Source: Hyphomicrobiales bacterium (GTDB taxonomy: Bacteria > Pseudomonadota > Alphaproteobacteria > Rhizobiales > Xanthobacteraceae). Taken from it: a stretch of DNA of 23,320 nucleotides. Every line of letters starts with the position of its first letter. Positions within the stretch are counted from its first letter, which is position 1. The stretch spans positions 343 through 23,662 of the forward strand of contig PLTE01000047.1 of the NCBI GenBank assembly GCA_003164375.1. Direction: 5' to 3'. Positions 7,755-15,639 of this stretch are shown one piece after another. The position numbers were made by a program, and so were the translations under genes. The notes below the pieces were generated by a model. The model saw only the letters and a program-made list of their open reading frames with translations, was not told the DNA's origin and searched no databases.

Positions 7755-9464
7755 TCATGCGACCTTGACGCGCGCCAATTCACGTTTTGTTGCATCGACG
7801 ACGTGAACGCCACAAGCCATGCACGGATCGAAGGAATGCAACGTGCGCAAGATTTCCAAAGGTTGCGCCGGATTGGCGACGGGCGTTCCAACGAGCGCCG
7901 CCTCGTAAGGACCGGGCCGTCCGGTGGCGTCGCGCGGACCGGCATTCCAGGTGGAGGGCACGACGCATTGATAATTGGCAATCGAACCGTTGCTGATGTG
8001 AACCCAATGGCCGAGCGCGCCGCGCGGCGCCTCAAGGAAGCCGGCGCCGAAGCAATCGTTCGGCCAACTCGACGGCTCCCATTTGGAATTGTCCTGAACG
8101 CGGAAGTCGCGGCGGGCCATGTTTTCCGCCAAGTCGCGCACCCACCGACCCATCGACTCGACCAGTACCTGCGTCTCGATCGCGCGCGCGGCAATGCGCC
8201 CGAGGGTCGAATATAGCGCATCCGGACCGACGCCCAGCGTCGACAATACCTTGTCGACCAACTGCTTGACGCGGGCCGGGCGCCCCGAGCTGTAGGCGAC
8301 CAGCATGCGGGCCAACGGTCCGACTTCCATCGGTTCGTCGCCATAGCGCGGCGATTTGATCCAGCTATATTTCTGGGTGACGTCCAACCGCTCATAAGGC
8401 GGTTTGGGTCCGGTATAGTGCGGGGTAGTCTCCCCTTTAAATGGATTGAGCGCCTGACCGTCACCGCCGGAATAATCGTACCAAGAATGGGCGATTTGCT
8501 CGGTTATCTTCGCGTGGTCAACCGCGTCGATCTTGCCAAGGTCGCGACCGTGGATGACGCCCGTCGGGAGGAGTAGCGCGGGGTTCTCGTTGTCGTCCTC
8601 AGGATAATCGCCATAGGCCATGTAATTGCCTATGCCGGTACCGATTGACGTCCAATCCTTGTAGTAGGACGCGATCGCGAGCACGTCCGGCAGATAGACC
8701 CGGCTGACGAAGTCCATGCCGTCGGCCACCAGCTTTTCGAGCGCCGCGATGGTGTCCATGTTGAGCGCGGATTGCGAATCGGGATCGACCGGCGTCGCCA
8801 TGCCGCCAACAAGGAAACTCTGCGGGTGGGGGTTCTTACCGCCGAGAATGGCGTGGATCTTGATGAAGCGCCGCTGAAAGTCGAGCGCTTCAAGATAATG
8901 GGACACCGCCAGCAGGTTGGCTTCAGGCGGCAATCGATATGCCGGATGCCCCCAATACGCATTGGCGAAAATTCCAAGCTGCCCGCGCTCGACGAAGGCC
9001 TTCATACGGTCGCGCACGCCGGCAAAGTAGCTCGTGCTCGACAGCGGCCATTCGGAAATCGACTGCGCAAGCGACGAGGTCTTAGCCGGATCGGCGGTGA
9101 GTGCATTGACGAGGTCGACCCAGTCCAACGCATGAAGATGATAGAAATGGACCACATGGTCGTGCACGACCTGTGCTGACATAATGAGGTTGCGCAGCAA
9201 CCGGGCATTCGGCGGCGGCACGGCGCCGATCGCTTTCTCGACGGCACGAATTGATGCGATGGCGTGAACCGTGGTGCAGACCCCGCAGATGCGCTGGGCG
9301 AAGGCCCAAGCATCCCGCGGATCACGACCGCGCAGAATTAACTCGATGCCGCGGAACATTGTCGAGGATGACAACGCCTCCGTGACGACGCCGCCGTCGA
9401 CCTCCGCTTCGACACGAAGATGCCCCTCGATGCGCGTGACCGGATCGACGACAATGTGCACCAT
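7755..9464 (-). CDS. hupL: [NiFe]-hydrogenase large subunit, group 1 type
   Basis: This is the 569-residue catalytic subunit carrying the NiFe site for H2 oxidation. It begins with the family's DPVTRIEGHLRVE. The L1 motif RICGVC supplies Cys60 and Cys63. The L2 motif DPCMACGVH supplies Cys548 and Cys551, with His554 marking the cleavage point. The remaining 15 residues are the tail removed by HupD. All four nickel ligands are present, so the enzyme looks functional. It starts 2 nt after the hupS stop. It would be exported as a complex with the Tat-tagged HupS. Overall it resembles membrane-bound uptake enzymes of group 1; the subgroup (1d, 1e, 1f or other) needs a tree. Confidence 0.96.
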   Translation of the reverse strand: MVHIVVDPVTRIEGHLRVEAEVDGGVVTEALSSSTMFRGIELILRGRDPRDAWAFAQRICGVCTTVHAIASIRAVEKAIGAVPPPNARLLRNLIMSAQVVHDHVVHFYHLHALDWVDLVNALTADPAKTSSLAQSISEWPLSSTSYFAGVRDRMKAFVERGQLGIFANAYWGHPAYRLPPEANLLAVSHYLEALDFQRRFIKIHAILGGKNPHPQSFLVGGMATPVDPDSQSALNMDTIAALEKLVADGMDFVSRVYLPDVLAIASYYKDWTSIGTGIGNYMAYGDYPEDDNENPALLLPTGVIHGRDLGKIDAVDHAKITEQIAHSWYDYSGGDGQALNPFKGETTPHYTGPKPPYERLDVTQKYSWIKSPRYGDEPMEVGPLARMLVAYSSGRPARVKQLVDKVLSTLGVGPDALYSTLGRIAARAIETQVLVESMGRWVRDLAENMARRDFRVQDNSKWEPSSWPNDCFGAGFLEAPRGALGHWVHISNGSIANYQCVVPSTWNAGPRDATGRPGPYEAALVGTPVANPAQPLEILRTLHSFDPCMACGVHVVDATKRELARVKVA

Positions 9465-9466
9465 TA

Positions 9467-10567
9467 TTACTCGTTCTCCGACCCGCTATTGTCCGAAGAC
9501 TTCTCACCGGCGCGATGGCGCACGACTTCGCCAATGCCGTGCATTGCCACGGCTGCCGTAACCAATCCCGTGAGGCCGAGGCCGACAGGGTCGACCCAGT
9601 TGCCAACGTCAAAGCCCGCCACATTGGGTAGCCGCTGATAGAACGGCGTCATAGTGTCCCAAAAGTTGGGCTCGGCGCAGCCGATGCACGGGTGGCCGCA
9701 TCCGATGGGCCAATTGGTGCCTTCGTTCCATTTCACGATTGGGCAATTTTGCGACGTGGCCGGTCCCTTGCACCCCATCTTATAAAGGCAATGACCGTGG
9801 CGATGCGCGTCGTCGCCCCATTCCTCGACGTATTGGCCGGCATCGAAATGGGCGCGCCGCTCGCAGCTGTCGTGGATGGACTTGCCGTAGGCAAACAGTG
9901 GACGCCGATACTGATCGAGCGGCGGCCAGCGCTTCATCGTCATGTAATAAATAATTAGAGCGGTGATATTCTCGGCATTCGCCGGACACGCCGACATGTT
10001 GATGAGATTCGCGACCCCCGGTACCGCGTCGCCGACCGACATCGCTCCCGTCGGATTAGGCCTTGCCGCCGGGATACCGCCGAATGCCGCACAGGTGCCG
10101 ACCGCGATAGTCGCTGCGGCTTTGCCGCAGATATCGCGGGCGATTTGCAGGGCCGATTTACCGCCAATCGTACAATAGGCCCCGTCGGCGCCCGCGGGAA
10201 TCGAGCCTTCCACCAAGACGATATATTTTCCCGCATTGTCGCGGACCGTCTCGCTCAGCACCTGCTCGGCTTGGCTGCCGGCGGCCGCCATCAGCATTTC
10301 GTGATAACTAAGCGATATTTCGTCGAGAATGAGATCGGCAACGGTCGGATGGCCGGCCCGCAAGAGCGATTCTGAATTGCCCGCGCAGTCCTGGAACTCC
10401 AGCCAGATCAAGATTGGCTTTGCTTCGTTTTCAACTGCCGCGGCAATCGCCTGGCCAGCCGTATCCGGCAGCCCAAGGACGGCCGCCATCGAAGCGCAAA
10501 AACTGAGGAAGTCGCGGCGAGAAAGTCCGCTTCGTTCGAGTCGCTGAGCAAGCCCCGGGGCGTTCAT
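9467..10567 (-). CDS. hupS: [NiFe]-hydrogenase small subunit with Cys-to-Asn change at the proximal cluster
   Basis: This 366-residue subunit carries three FeS clusters and the export signal for the enzyme. A Tat motif (SRRDFLSF, residues 16-23) precedes a hydrophobic run. The mature part starts near LIWLEFQDCAGNSES. Proximal-cluster positions: Cys61, Cys159 and Cys194 are kept, but the position four residues into the usual CxxC is Asn64. Distal cluster: His232, Cys235, Cys260, Cys266. Medial cluster: Cys275, Cys294, Cys297, with an extra Cys290 nearby. The additional cysteines of the oxygen-tolerant [4Fe-3S] type are absent. A hydrophobic helix near the C-terminus (about residues 326-345) would anchor it to the membrane beside HupC. 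It is first in the leftward operon, with about 140 nt of leader if the FixK-linked promoter is right. Confidence 0.95.
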   Translation of the reverse strand: MNAPGLAQRLERSGLSRRDFLSFCASMAAVLGLPDTAGQAIAAAVENEAKPILIWLEFQDCAGNSESLLRAGHPTVADLILDEISLSYHEMLMAAAGSQAEQVLSETVRDNAGKYIVLVEGSIPAGADGAYCTIGGKSALQIARDICGKAAATIAVGTCAAFGGIPAARPNPTGAMSVGDAVPGVANLINMSACPANAENITALIIYYMTMKRWPPLDQYRRPLFAYGKSIHDSCERRAHFDAGQYVEEWGDDAHRHGHCLYKMGCKGPATSQNCPIVKWNEGTNWPIGCGHPCIGCAEPNFWDTMTPFYQRLPNVAGFDVGNWVDPVGLGLTGLVTAAVAMHGIGEVVRHRAGEKSSDNSGSENE

Positions 10568-10711
10568 TGTGTACCGCCGCTCTTCCGCCTCAACGGGGAA
10601 GCCGTTGATGTACAGCCTGCATTCACAACGCCACGCGCATATGGTAGCATCTATACGGGTAGAAGCAACATGACGAGCGCTGCATCGAGAACAGCGAGGC
10701 CGAGCGCTGTC

Positions 10712-10720
10712 CTAATAAAT
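10712..10720 (-). promoter_or_regulatory. Candidate -10 element for hupS
   Basis: On the minus strand this reads ATTTATTAG, an AT-rich stretch in a GC-rich region. It lies at the distance expected for a promoter activated from the FixK/FNR-like box. No matching -35 is needed if the regulator sits there. The prediction rests on position and composition only. Confidence 0.35.
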
Positions 10721-10742
10721 CACAAAACCTCGTGTGGTCGCG

Positions 10743-10756
10743 TTGATATATGTCAA
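10743..10756. promoter_or_regulatory. FixK/FNR-type box (anaerobox)
   Basis: The 14 bases TTGATATATGTCAA fit the FixK/FNR consensus TTGAY-N4-RTCAA at every fixed position. If the site activates leftward at the usual -41.5 position, the hupS transcript would start near 10708, and the AT-rich stretch at 10712-10720 falls at about -10. Rightward, the same spacing gives a start near 10791 with a weaker -10. Control of uptake hydrogenases by FixK2/FNR-type regulators is known in rhizobia; that it operates here is inference. Confidence 0.65.
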
Positions 10757-10803
10757 TTGGAATGACCCAAGCGCCGCGATAGGCTGCGCTGCCGCGAGTT
10801 TTT

Positions 10804-10827
10804 GTGTCATAGGTTTTGGTACGACAC
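10804..10827. promoter_or_regulatory. Dyad/hairpin in the hypC leader
   Basis: Arms GTGTCATA (10804-10811) and TACGACAC (10820-10827) pair at seven of eight positions around an 8-base loop, GGTTTTGG. The dyad lies about 10 nt before the hypC ribosome site (GGAG around 10837). It could be an RNA hairpin or a protein-binding dyad. It has no T-run, so it is not a terminator. Confidence 0.35.
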
Positions 10828-10853
10828 GTATAGACCGGAGCGGAGACAAAGCG

Positions 10854-11096
10854 ATGTGCCTTGGCATTCCCATGGAAGTCATCGCCCTTGATGGTTATCG
10901 GGCCCGTTGCTCCGCTCAGGGAGTAGAACGCGAGGTCAGTCTGTTCATGCTGCCGGACGAGCCTGTTAGCATCGGCGATTTCGTCTTGGTGCATGTCGGC
11001 TACGCAATCCAAAAAATGACGCCGCAGCAAGCACGATCTTCCTGGGAGCTCTTCGATGCGGCGCTCGCGGCTGAAGGCGCCGACGATTATGCATGA
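10854..11096 (+). CDS. hypC: Hydrogenase assembly chaperone HypC/HupF family
   Basis: This 80-residue protein carries the Fe(CN)2CO unit between HypD and the large-subunit precursor. It begins MCLGIPMEVI, with the essential Cys2, and ends in a helical, acidic tail, as is normal for HypC. A GGAG/CGGAGA ribosome site precedes ATG 10854. The open frame extends upstream to 10734, but those residues fall in the regulatory region. It is first in the rightward operon, and its end overlaps hypA by 8 bp. Confidence 0.93.
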   Translation: MCLGIPMEVIALDGYRARCSAQGVEREVSLFMLPDEPVSIGDFVLVHVGYAIQKMTPQQARSSWELFDAALAAEGADDYA

Positions 11097-11463
11097 GCTG
11101 TCGATCTGCCAAGCTCTCGTTTCGCAAGTCCTAACGCTCGCACAGGAGCGCGCCGCCTCGTCGGTCCGTCAGGTTCGAATCGGCGTCGGGCCGCTTTCCG
11201 GCGTCGAATGGCAATTGCTGCAAAGCGCCTACCCGCTGGCCTGCGCGGGTACGCGCGCAGAAGGCTCGCGGCTTGAAATCGAACACACCGAGCTGCGGGT
11301 TCGCTGCCGTAGCTGCGGCATCGACTCCGTGGTGGCTCCCAATCATCTGACCTGCACCGCGTGCGGGGATTGGCGGACCGCGCTCATTTCCGGCGACGAG
11401 CTGTTATTGTTAAGCGTCGAGCTCGAAATCGCCGACCAAAAAGAGGAGCTTGCCCGTGTGTGA
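11089..11463 (+). CDS. hypA: Hydrogenase nickel-insertion protein HypA
   Basis: This 124-residue nickel chaperone begins MHELSICQALV, with the conserved nickel-binding Met-His-Glu. A zinc site of two CxxC motifs follows (CRSC and CTAC, about 17 residues apart). It works with HypB to insert nickel into HupL. ATG 11089 overlaps the hypC stop by 8 bp; longer forms would run further into hypC and break the required N-terminus. Its own stop overlaps hypB by 8 bp. Confidence 0.94.
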   Translation: MHELSICQALVSQVLTLAQERAASSVRQVRIGVGPLSGVEWQLLQSAYPLACAGTRAEGSRLEIEHTELRVRCRSCGIDSVVAPNHLTCTACGDWRTALISGDELLLLSVELEIADQKEELARV

Positions 11464-12229
11464 GGCTTGCGGCTGCGGCGCGACATCGCTTGGCGTCAAC
11501 GACACCGAAACCGTCGAGATATTAGGCCGCTTGCTCGACGCCAACGATCGGACCGCGGCGCATAATCGCGCGCATTTCAACAGTCACCACGTTGTTGCAT
11601 TCAATCTTATGTCGGCGCCAGGAGCCGGCAAAACCGCACTTCTCGAGACGACCATTGACGCGCTCAGGTCGGAATACCGCATTGCGGTCATCGAAGGCGA
11701 TCTCGCGACGGAAAATGATGCGAGGAGGATCCGTGCGCGCGGTATTCCAGCGGTTCAGATCACGACAGGAAGCGCATGCCATCTCGACGCGTCCATGGTG
11801 CATGCCGCTCTGCATGACCTGGCGCTTGCGGAACTTGATATTGTTTTCATCGAGAACGTCGGCAACCTCGTCTGTCCGGCAAGTTTCGATCTCGGACAGC
11901 ATCGCAACGTGGTGCTGTTGTCCGTGACGGAAGGCGATGACAAGCCGGCGAAATACCCGGTCATGTTCCGCACTGCGGATATTGTCTTGCTGACAAAGAT
12001 GGATCTCGCTCCCGTCATGGATGATTTCGACACACAGCGCGCGGAAGATGCGGTCCGCAATCTTGCCAATGCCGCGCCTGTCGTCGCCCTGTCGGCGCGC
12101 CAAGCCATGACTCTCGTAACCTGGACCGCATGGTTGCGGGGCGAAGTGACGACAATTCGCGCCGGACATGACCGCCGGAGCGGCACGCGCGAGGCCAACC
12201 ATGGCCACCACCGCCCAGCAATGGCTTAA
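11456..12229 (+). CDS. hypB: Hydrogenase nickel-incorporation GTPase HypB
   Basis: This is a SIMIBI-class GTPase of 257 residues that powers nickel delivery. From GTG 11456 it begins MCEACGCG, the expected high-affinity nickel motif, with GAGGAG 8 nt upstream. TTG 11450 would add two residues and is less likely. The P-loop is SAPGAGKT near residue 55, followed by EGDLATENDA and ENVGNLVCPASFDLG, all typical. The histidine-rich nickel-storage stretch seen in many rhizobial HypB proteins is missing, leaving only scattered histidines in the N-terminal region. It overlaps hypA by 8 bp and hypD by about 29 bp. Confidence 0.94.
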   Translation: MCEACGCGATSLGVNDTETVEILGRLLDANDRTAAHNRAHFNSHHVVAFNLMSAPGAGKTALLETTIDALRSEYRIAVIEGDLATENDARRIRARGIPAVQITTGSACHLDASMVHAALHDLALAELDIVFIENVGNLVCPASFDLGQHRNVVLLSVTEGDDKPAKYPVMFRTADIVLLTKMDLAPVMDDFDTQRAEDAVRNLANAAPVVALSARQAMTLVTWTAWLRGEVTTIRAGHDRRSGTREANHGHHRPAMA

Positions 12230-13322
12230 TCGTCTCCACCGACTCGCCCTGCCGCGCCGGTTCAAAGTGATGAACGTGTGCGGCGGTCACGAGCGAACGA
12301 TCGCCATGAGCGGCCTGCGAAAAGCGCTGCCAGCCAATGTCGAACTGGTGCCTGGTCCGGGTTGTCCAATTTGCATTTGTCCGGAAGAGATCGTGTACCA
12401 GGCCATCCAGCTTGCGCTTCAGGAGAAAGTCATCCTGGTGGCTTTCGGCGATATGCTGCGTGTGCCCGTGAATGTGCGAAAGGGCGAGGTGCGCTCGCTT
12501 GAACAGGCTCGTGCCGCCGGAGCCGAGATCGTGCCGATTGCCTCACCGCTCGATGCCGTTCGCATTGCGCGCGACAATGCGAATCGCCGCGTCGTTTTCT
12601 TCGCCGCGGGCTTCGAGACCACGATAGCACCGGTCGCCGCCATGATCGCTGAAGGCATCCCGGAGAACCTATCTCTGCTGCTCGCGGGACGCCGCACCTG
12701 GCCGGCTGTTGCCATGTTACTTGGTAGTGAAACGCCGGGTTTCGATGCGCTCGTCGCACCTGGGCATGTATCGACCGTCATGGGTCCCGAAGAGTGGGCC
12801 TTCGTGCCGGAAACGCATGGCATACCCGCGGCGGTGGGCGGCTTCACCGCCGAAAGTCTAATTGCAGCCCTCTATTCAGTGCTGAGGCAGCTCGTTGAAA
12901 AGCGCTGCTTTCTCGATAATTGCTATCCCGAAGTTGTCAGACCCGGCGGCAACTCCGTCGCGCAACGCCAGCTCGCGACCACGATGGACGTAGTGGACGC
13001 CGATTGGCGCGGCATCGGCATGATCCCGGCGTCCGGCTATGCCTTACGGCAAGATTTCGCCAGGCACGATGCAACGCGGCTGTATCCCATCCACGACGAA
13101 GCCATGCGCAAACACGCCGGACAAATGCCACCCGGCTGCGATTGCGCGCGTGTCGTGCTCGGCAGCATTTACCCCGATCAGTGTGTGCTCTATGGCCGTG
13201 CCTGCACACCGCGCACGCCGATCGGGCCGTGCATGGTATCGGATGAAGGCGCCTGCCGTATCTGGTGGTCAAACGGCGTCAGGACGCCGCGCGAAACGGC
13301 TCCTGCTCCCGCATACAGTTAG
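12201..13322 (+). CDS. hypD: Hydrogenase maturation protein HypD
   Basis: This iron-sulfur scaffold, with HypC, assembles the Fe(CN)2CO group. It has about 373 residues. Conserved stretches include NVCGGHE near the N-terminus, GPGCPICICP and FAAGFETT. The C-terminal cysteine group is spread over PPGCDCARVV, DQCVLYGRAC and the last GPCMVSDEGAC. ATG 12201 has GAGG about 6 nt upstream and gives the usual length. ATG 12168 would add 11 residues and deepen the overlap with hypB to 62 nt. The gene appears intact. Confidence 0.93.
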   Translation: MATTAQQWLNRLHRLALPRRFKVMNVCGGHERTIAMSGLRKALPANVELVPGPGCPICICPEEIVYQAIQLALQEKVILVAFGDMLRVPVNVRKGEVRSLEQARAAGAEIVPIASPLDAVRIARDNANRRVVFFAAGFETTIAPVAAMIAEGIPENLSLLLAGRRTWPAVAMLLGSETPGFDALVAPGHVSTVMGPEEWAFVPETHGIPAAVGGFTAESLIAALYSVLRQLVEKRCFLDNCYPEVVRPGGNSVAQRQLATTMDVVDADWRGIGMIPASGYALRQDFARHDATRLYPIHDEAMRKHAGQMPPGCDCARVVLGSIYPDQCVLYGRACTPRTPIGPCMVSDEGACRIWWSNGVRTPRETAPAPAYS

Positions 13323-13369
13323 GGCGAAAGCGTGAAATCGGATCAGAGCTCTTGTCCAATACGTGGTTT

Positions 13370-15637
13370 ATGACTGTGCCCCTTCGAAGAAAGCGTCGCG
13401 TCCGCGTCTATGCGCAAAAACTGATATTCGGCGGTCGCGTCCAGGGTGTCGGATTCCGTCCCTTCGTCTATCGCACGGCACAACGTTGCGGTGTTCGCGG
13501 CTGGGTACGAAACCGGTCCGGCGTGGTCGAAGTTTTGGCGCAGGGTGCGCCCGAAATGCTGCAGCTATTCCGGCACACGCTGATGACCGAAGCGCCTCCG
13601 CTGGCGCGCCCTGAGGTCCTCACCGAGCAAGCGATCAAGACGCAACGGCTTGCCGATTTTCAAATCCGCCAAAGCGAAAGTGCGCTATCGGCGCAGGTGC
13701 ACATCCCGCCCGATCAGTTTGCGTGCGACGACTGCTTGGCCGAGTTCAACGATCCCCGCGACCGACGCTTCCAATATCCGTTCATCAATTGCACCCAATG
13801 CGGGCCACGCTACACCTTGATCGAGCGACTACCCTACGATCGCGCAAATACCTCCATGGCGCGGTTTCATTTCTGTCCGCGCTGCGCGGCGGAATATGCC
13901 GACCCCGGCGACCGGCGATTTCATGCCGAGCCCCTCGCCTGCCCCGATTGCGGCCCGCGCCTTGAGTTTTGTGCATCGGGCAACGATGCGCTCTTTGGTC
14001 CGGCGGCCTTTGCCGCTGCTTTGCTTGCGCTCCGATCAAGCAAGATTGTCGCCGTCAAGGGGATCGGCGGCTATCATCTGCTCTGTGACGCCCGCAATTC
14101 TGCGGCAGTTAGCACACTGCGCACGCGCAAAAACAGGCCGGATAAACCTTTTGCGGTCATGTTTCCGCTGCAGAGCGACCTCGCGGCGCTGCGCCGCGCG
14201 GTTCGACCGCTTGCCGCCCATGAAGACATGTTGCGCAATCCTATGCGCCCGATAGTGCTGGTGCCAAAACAGACGCAGTGCAATCTGGCGTCGGAGATTG
14301 CGCCCGGCTGCGCCGAAATCGGCGCCATGCTTCCCTACAGTCCGCTGCATCATCTTTTGATCGAAGAGTTCGGCGCACCGCTCGTCGCGACCTCCGCCAA
14401 TATCAGTGGCGAACCCGTCTTGACCGAGAATGAGACGGCTACCGCGCGCCTCGATGCCATCGCCGACGGGTTTCTCCATCACGATCGGCCGATCGTGCGG
14501 CCAGCGGACGATCCGGTCTATCGGATTATTGCCGACGCGCCGCGACCGATACGGCTGGGACGCGGCAATGCCCCGCTCGAGATCGAATTGCCGTTTTCCC
14601 TCCCGAGCCCGCTGTTGGCGCTGGGCGGTCAGCTCAAAAACACCGTGGCGCTCGGTTGGGGAAACCGGGTCGTCGTCTCGACGCACCTCGGTGACATGGA
14701 CACGCCGCGCGGCCTTGCGCTGCTAAAGACCGTCGCCGCCGACCTGCAGACGCTCTACGGCGTCGCTGCCCAGGCGGTTCTTTGCGATTCCCATCCGGGC
14801 TATGCGACCACGCGCTTGGCGCCGCAGCTTGGACTCCCGGTGCGCAAGATTTTTCACCACGAGGCGCATGCTTCAGCGCTAATCGGCGAATTCGGGCAGG
14901 CCGGGGACTGTCTGGTCTTTACCTGGGACGGTGCAGGTTTTGGTCGTGACGGAACGATCTGGGGCGGCGAGGCCATGCTGGGACGACCAGGCCGGTGGCG
15001 ACGCGTCGCGACAGTGCGGCCGTTTGCGTTGCTGGGCGGCGATCGAGCTGCGCTGGATCCCTGGAGAATAGCACTGGCGCTGTGCTGGGAAGTCGGAAAG
15101 GAATGGCAGATCGCCGGTAAGGATACTGCGTTATTGCATCATGCGTGGTCGCGCCGCCTCAATTGTCCGCAAACGTCCTCGATTGGCAGGCTATTCGATG
15201 GCGCCGCCGCCTTGCTCGGTCTTCTGTCCCGGAGCAGCTATGAAGGACAGGCTGCAAGTCACGTGGAAGCCATCTGTGACGATACCGCCGAACCGATTGC
15301 ACTGCCGTTATCCCGGCGCTCGGACGGTGTGTGGGAGAGCGACTGGACGCCCCTGCTCGATATCTTGCAGAATTCGCGGCATAGCGTGGCCGACAGGGCC
15401 GGCGTATTTCATGCCACGCTCGCTGAGCTTTTGCTGACACAGGCCCGCGCCGTGCGGGCCCGATACGGCGTCGATCGATTGGGTCTGACGGGCGGCGTTT
15501 TTCAGAACCGAGTCTTATGCGAGCGGGTTCGATCCGCAGCGCAAAATGAAGGTTTCTCCGTTTACCATCCGGAACGGTTGCCGTGCAACGACGCCGGCCT
15601 CAGCTTCGGGCAAATTGTCGAGGCAGGGGCAGGCTGA
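13370..15637 (+). CDS. hypF: Carbamoyltransferase HypF
   Basis: This protein turns carbamoyl phosphate into the cyanide precursor loaded on HypE. It has about 755 residues, a normal length. The order is an acylphosphatase domain (GRVQGVGFRPFVY, residues 22-34), two zinc-finger-like CxxC pairs (about 118-150 and 165-205), a YrdC-like domain, then a Kae1-like domain with HHEAHASALIGEF and GLTGGVFQNRVL. The start is uncertain. ATG 13370 is 47 nt after hypD but has a poor ribosome site. TTG 13352 and an ATG at 13265 inside hypD are in frame, and the acylphosphatase core begins only after residue 14. Confidence 0.93.
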   Translation: MTVPLRRKRRVRVYAQKLIFGGRVQGVGFRPFVYRTAQRCGVRGWVRNRSGVVEVLAQGAPEMLQLFRHTLMTEAPPLARPEVLTEQAIKTQRLADFQIRQSESALSAQVHIPPDQFACDDCLAEFNDPRDRRFQYPFINCTQCGPRYTLIERLPYDRANTSMARFHFCPRCAAEYADPGDRRFHAEPLACPDCGPRLEFCASGNDALFGPAAFAAALLALRSSKIVAVKGIGGYHLLCDARNSAAVSTLRTRKNRPDKPFAVMFPLQSDLAALRRAVRPLAAHEDMLRNPMRPIVLVPKQTQCNLASEIAPGCAEIGAMLPYSPLHHLLIEEFGAPLVATSANISGEPVLTENETATARLDAIADGFLHHDRPIVRPADDPVYRIIADAPRPIRLGRGNAPLEIELPFSLPSPLLALGGQLKNTVALGWGNRVVVSTHLGDMDTPRGLALLKTVAADLQTLYGVAAQAVLCDSHPGYATTRLAPQLGLPVRKIFHHEAHASALIGEFGQAGDCLVFTWDGAGFGRDGTIWGGEAMLGRPGRWRRVATVRPFALLGGDRAALDPWRIALALCWEVGKEWQIAGKDTALLHHAWSRRLNCPQTSSIGRLFDGAAALLGLLSRSSYEGQAASHVEAICDDTAEPIALPLSRRSDGVWESDWTPLLDILQNSRHSVADRAGVFHATLAELLLTQARAVRARYGVDRLGLTGGVFQNRVLCERVRSAAQNEGFSVYHPERLPCNDAGLSFGQIVEAGAG

Positions 15638-15639
15638 TC

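Larger units (their letters stand above)
10568..10853. promoter_or_regulatory. Divergent regulatory region between hupS and hypC
   Basis: This 286-bp gap separates the leftward structural operon from the rightward hyp operon and holds no believable gene. It is more AT-rich than its neighbours. It contains a FixK/FNR-like box, an AT-rich -10 candidate for hupS and a dyad just upstream of the hypC ribosome site. I looked for a sigma-54 promoter (GG-N10-GC) and found no good one. Confidence 0.7.

Noticed and set aside
7751..8464. N-terminal extension of hupC reading across hupL
   Set aside because: The open frame continues for over 200 codons, but only as Arg/Ser-rich shadow text of hupL; HupC proteins begin near the VYVWELP stretch.
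10568..10853. Sigma-54 promoter for hupS or hypC, as in some rhizobial hup operons
   Set aside because: No stretch has a good GG-N10-GC pair with flanking consensus on either strand; the FixK/FNR box is better supported.
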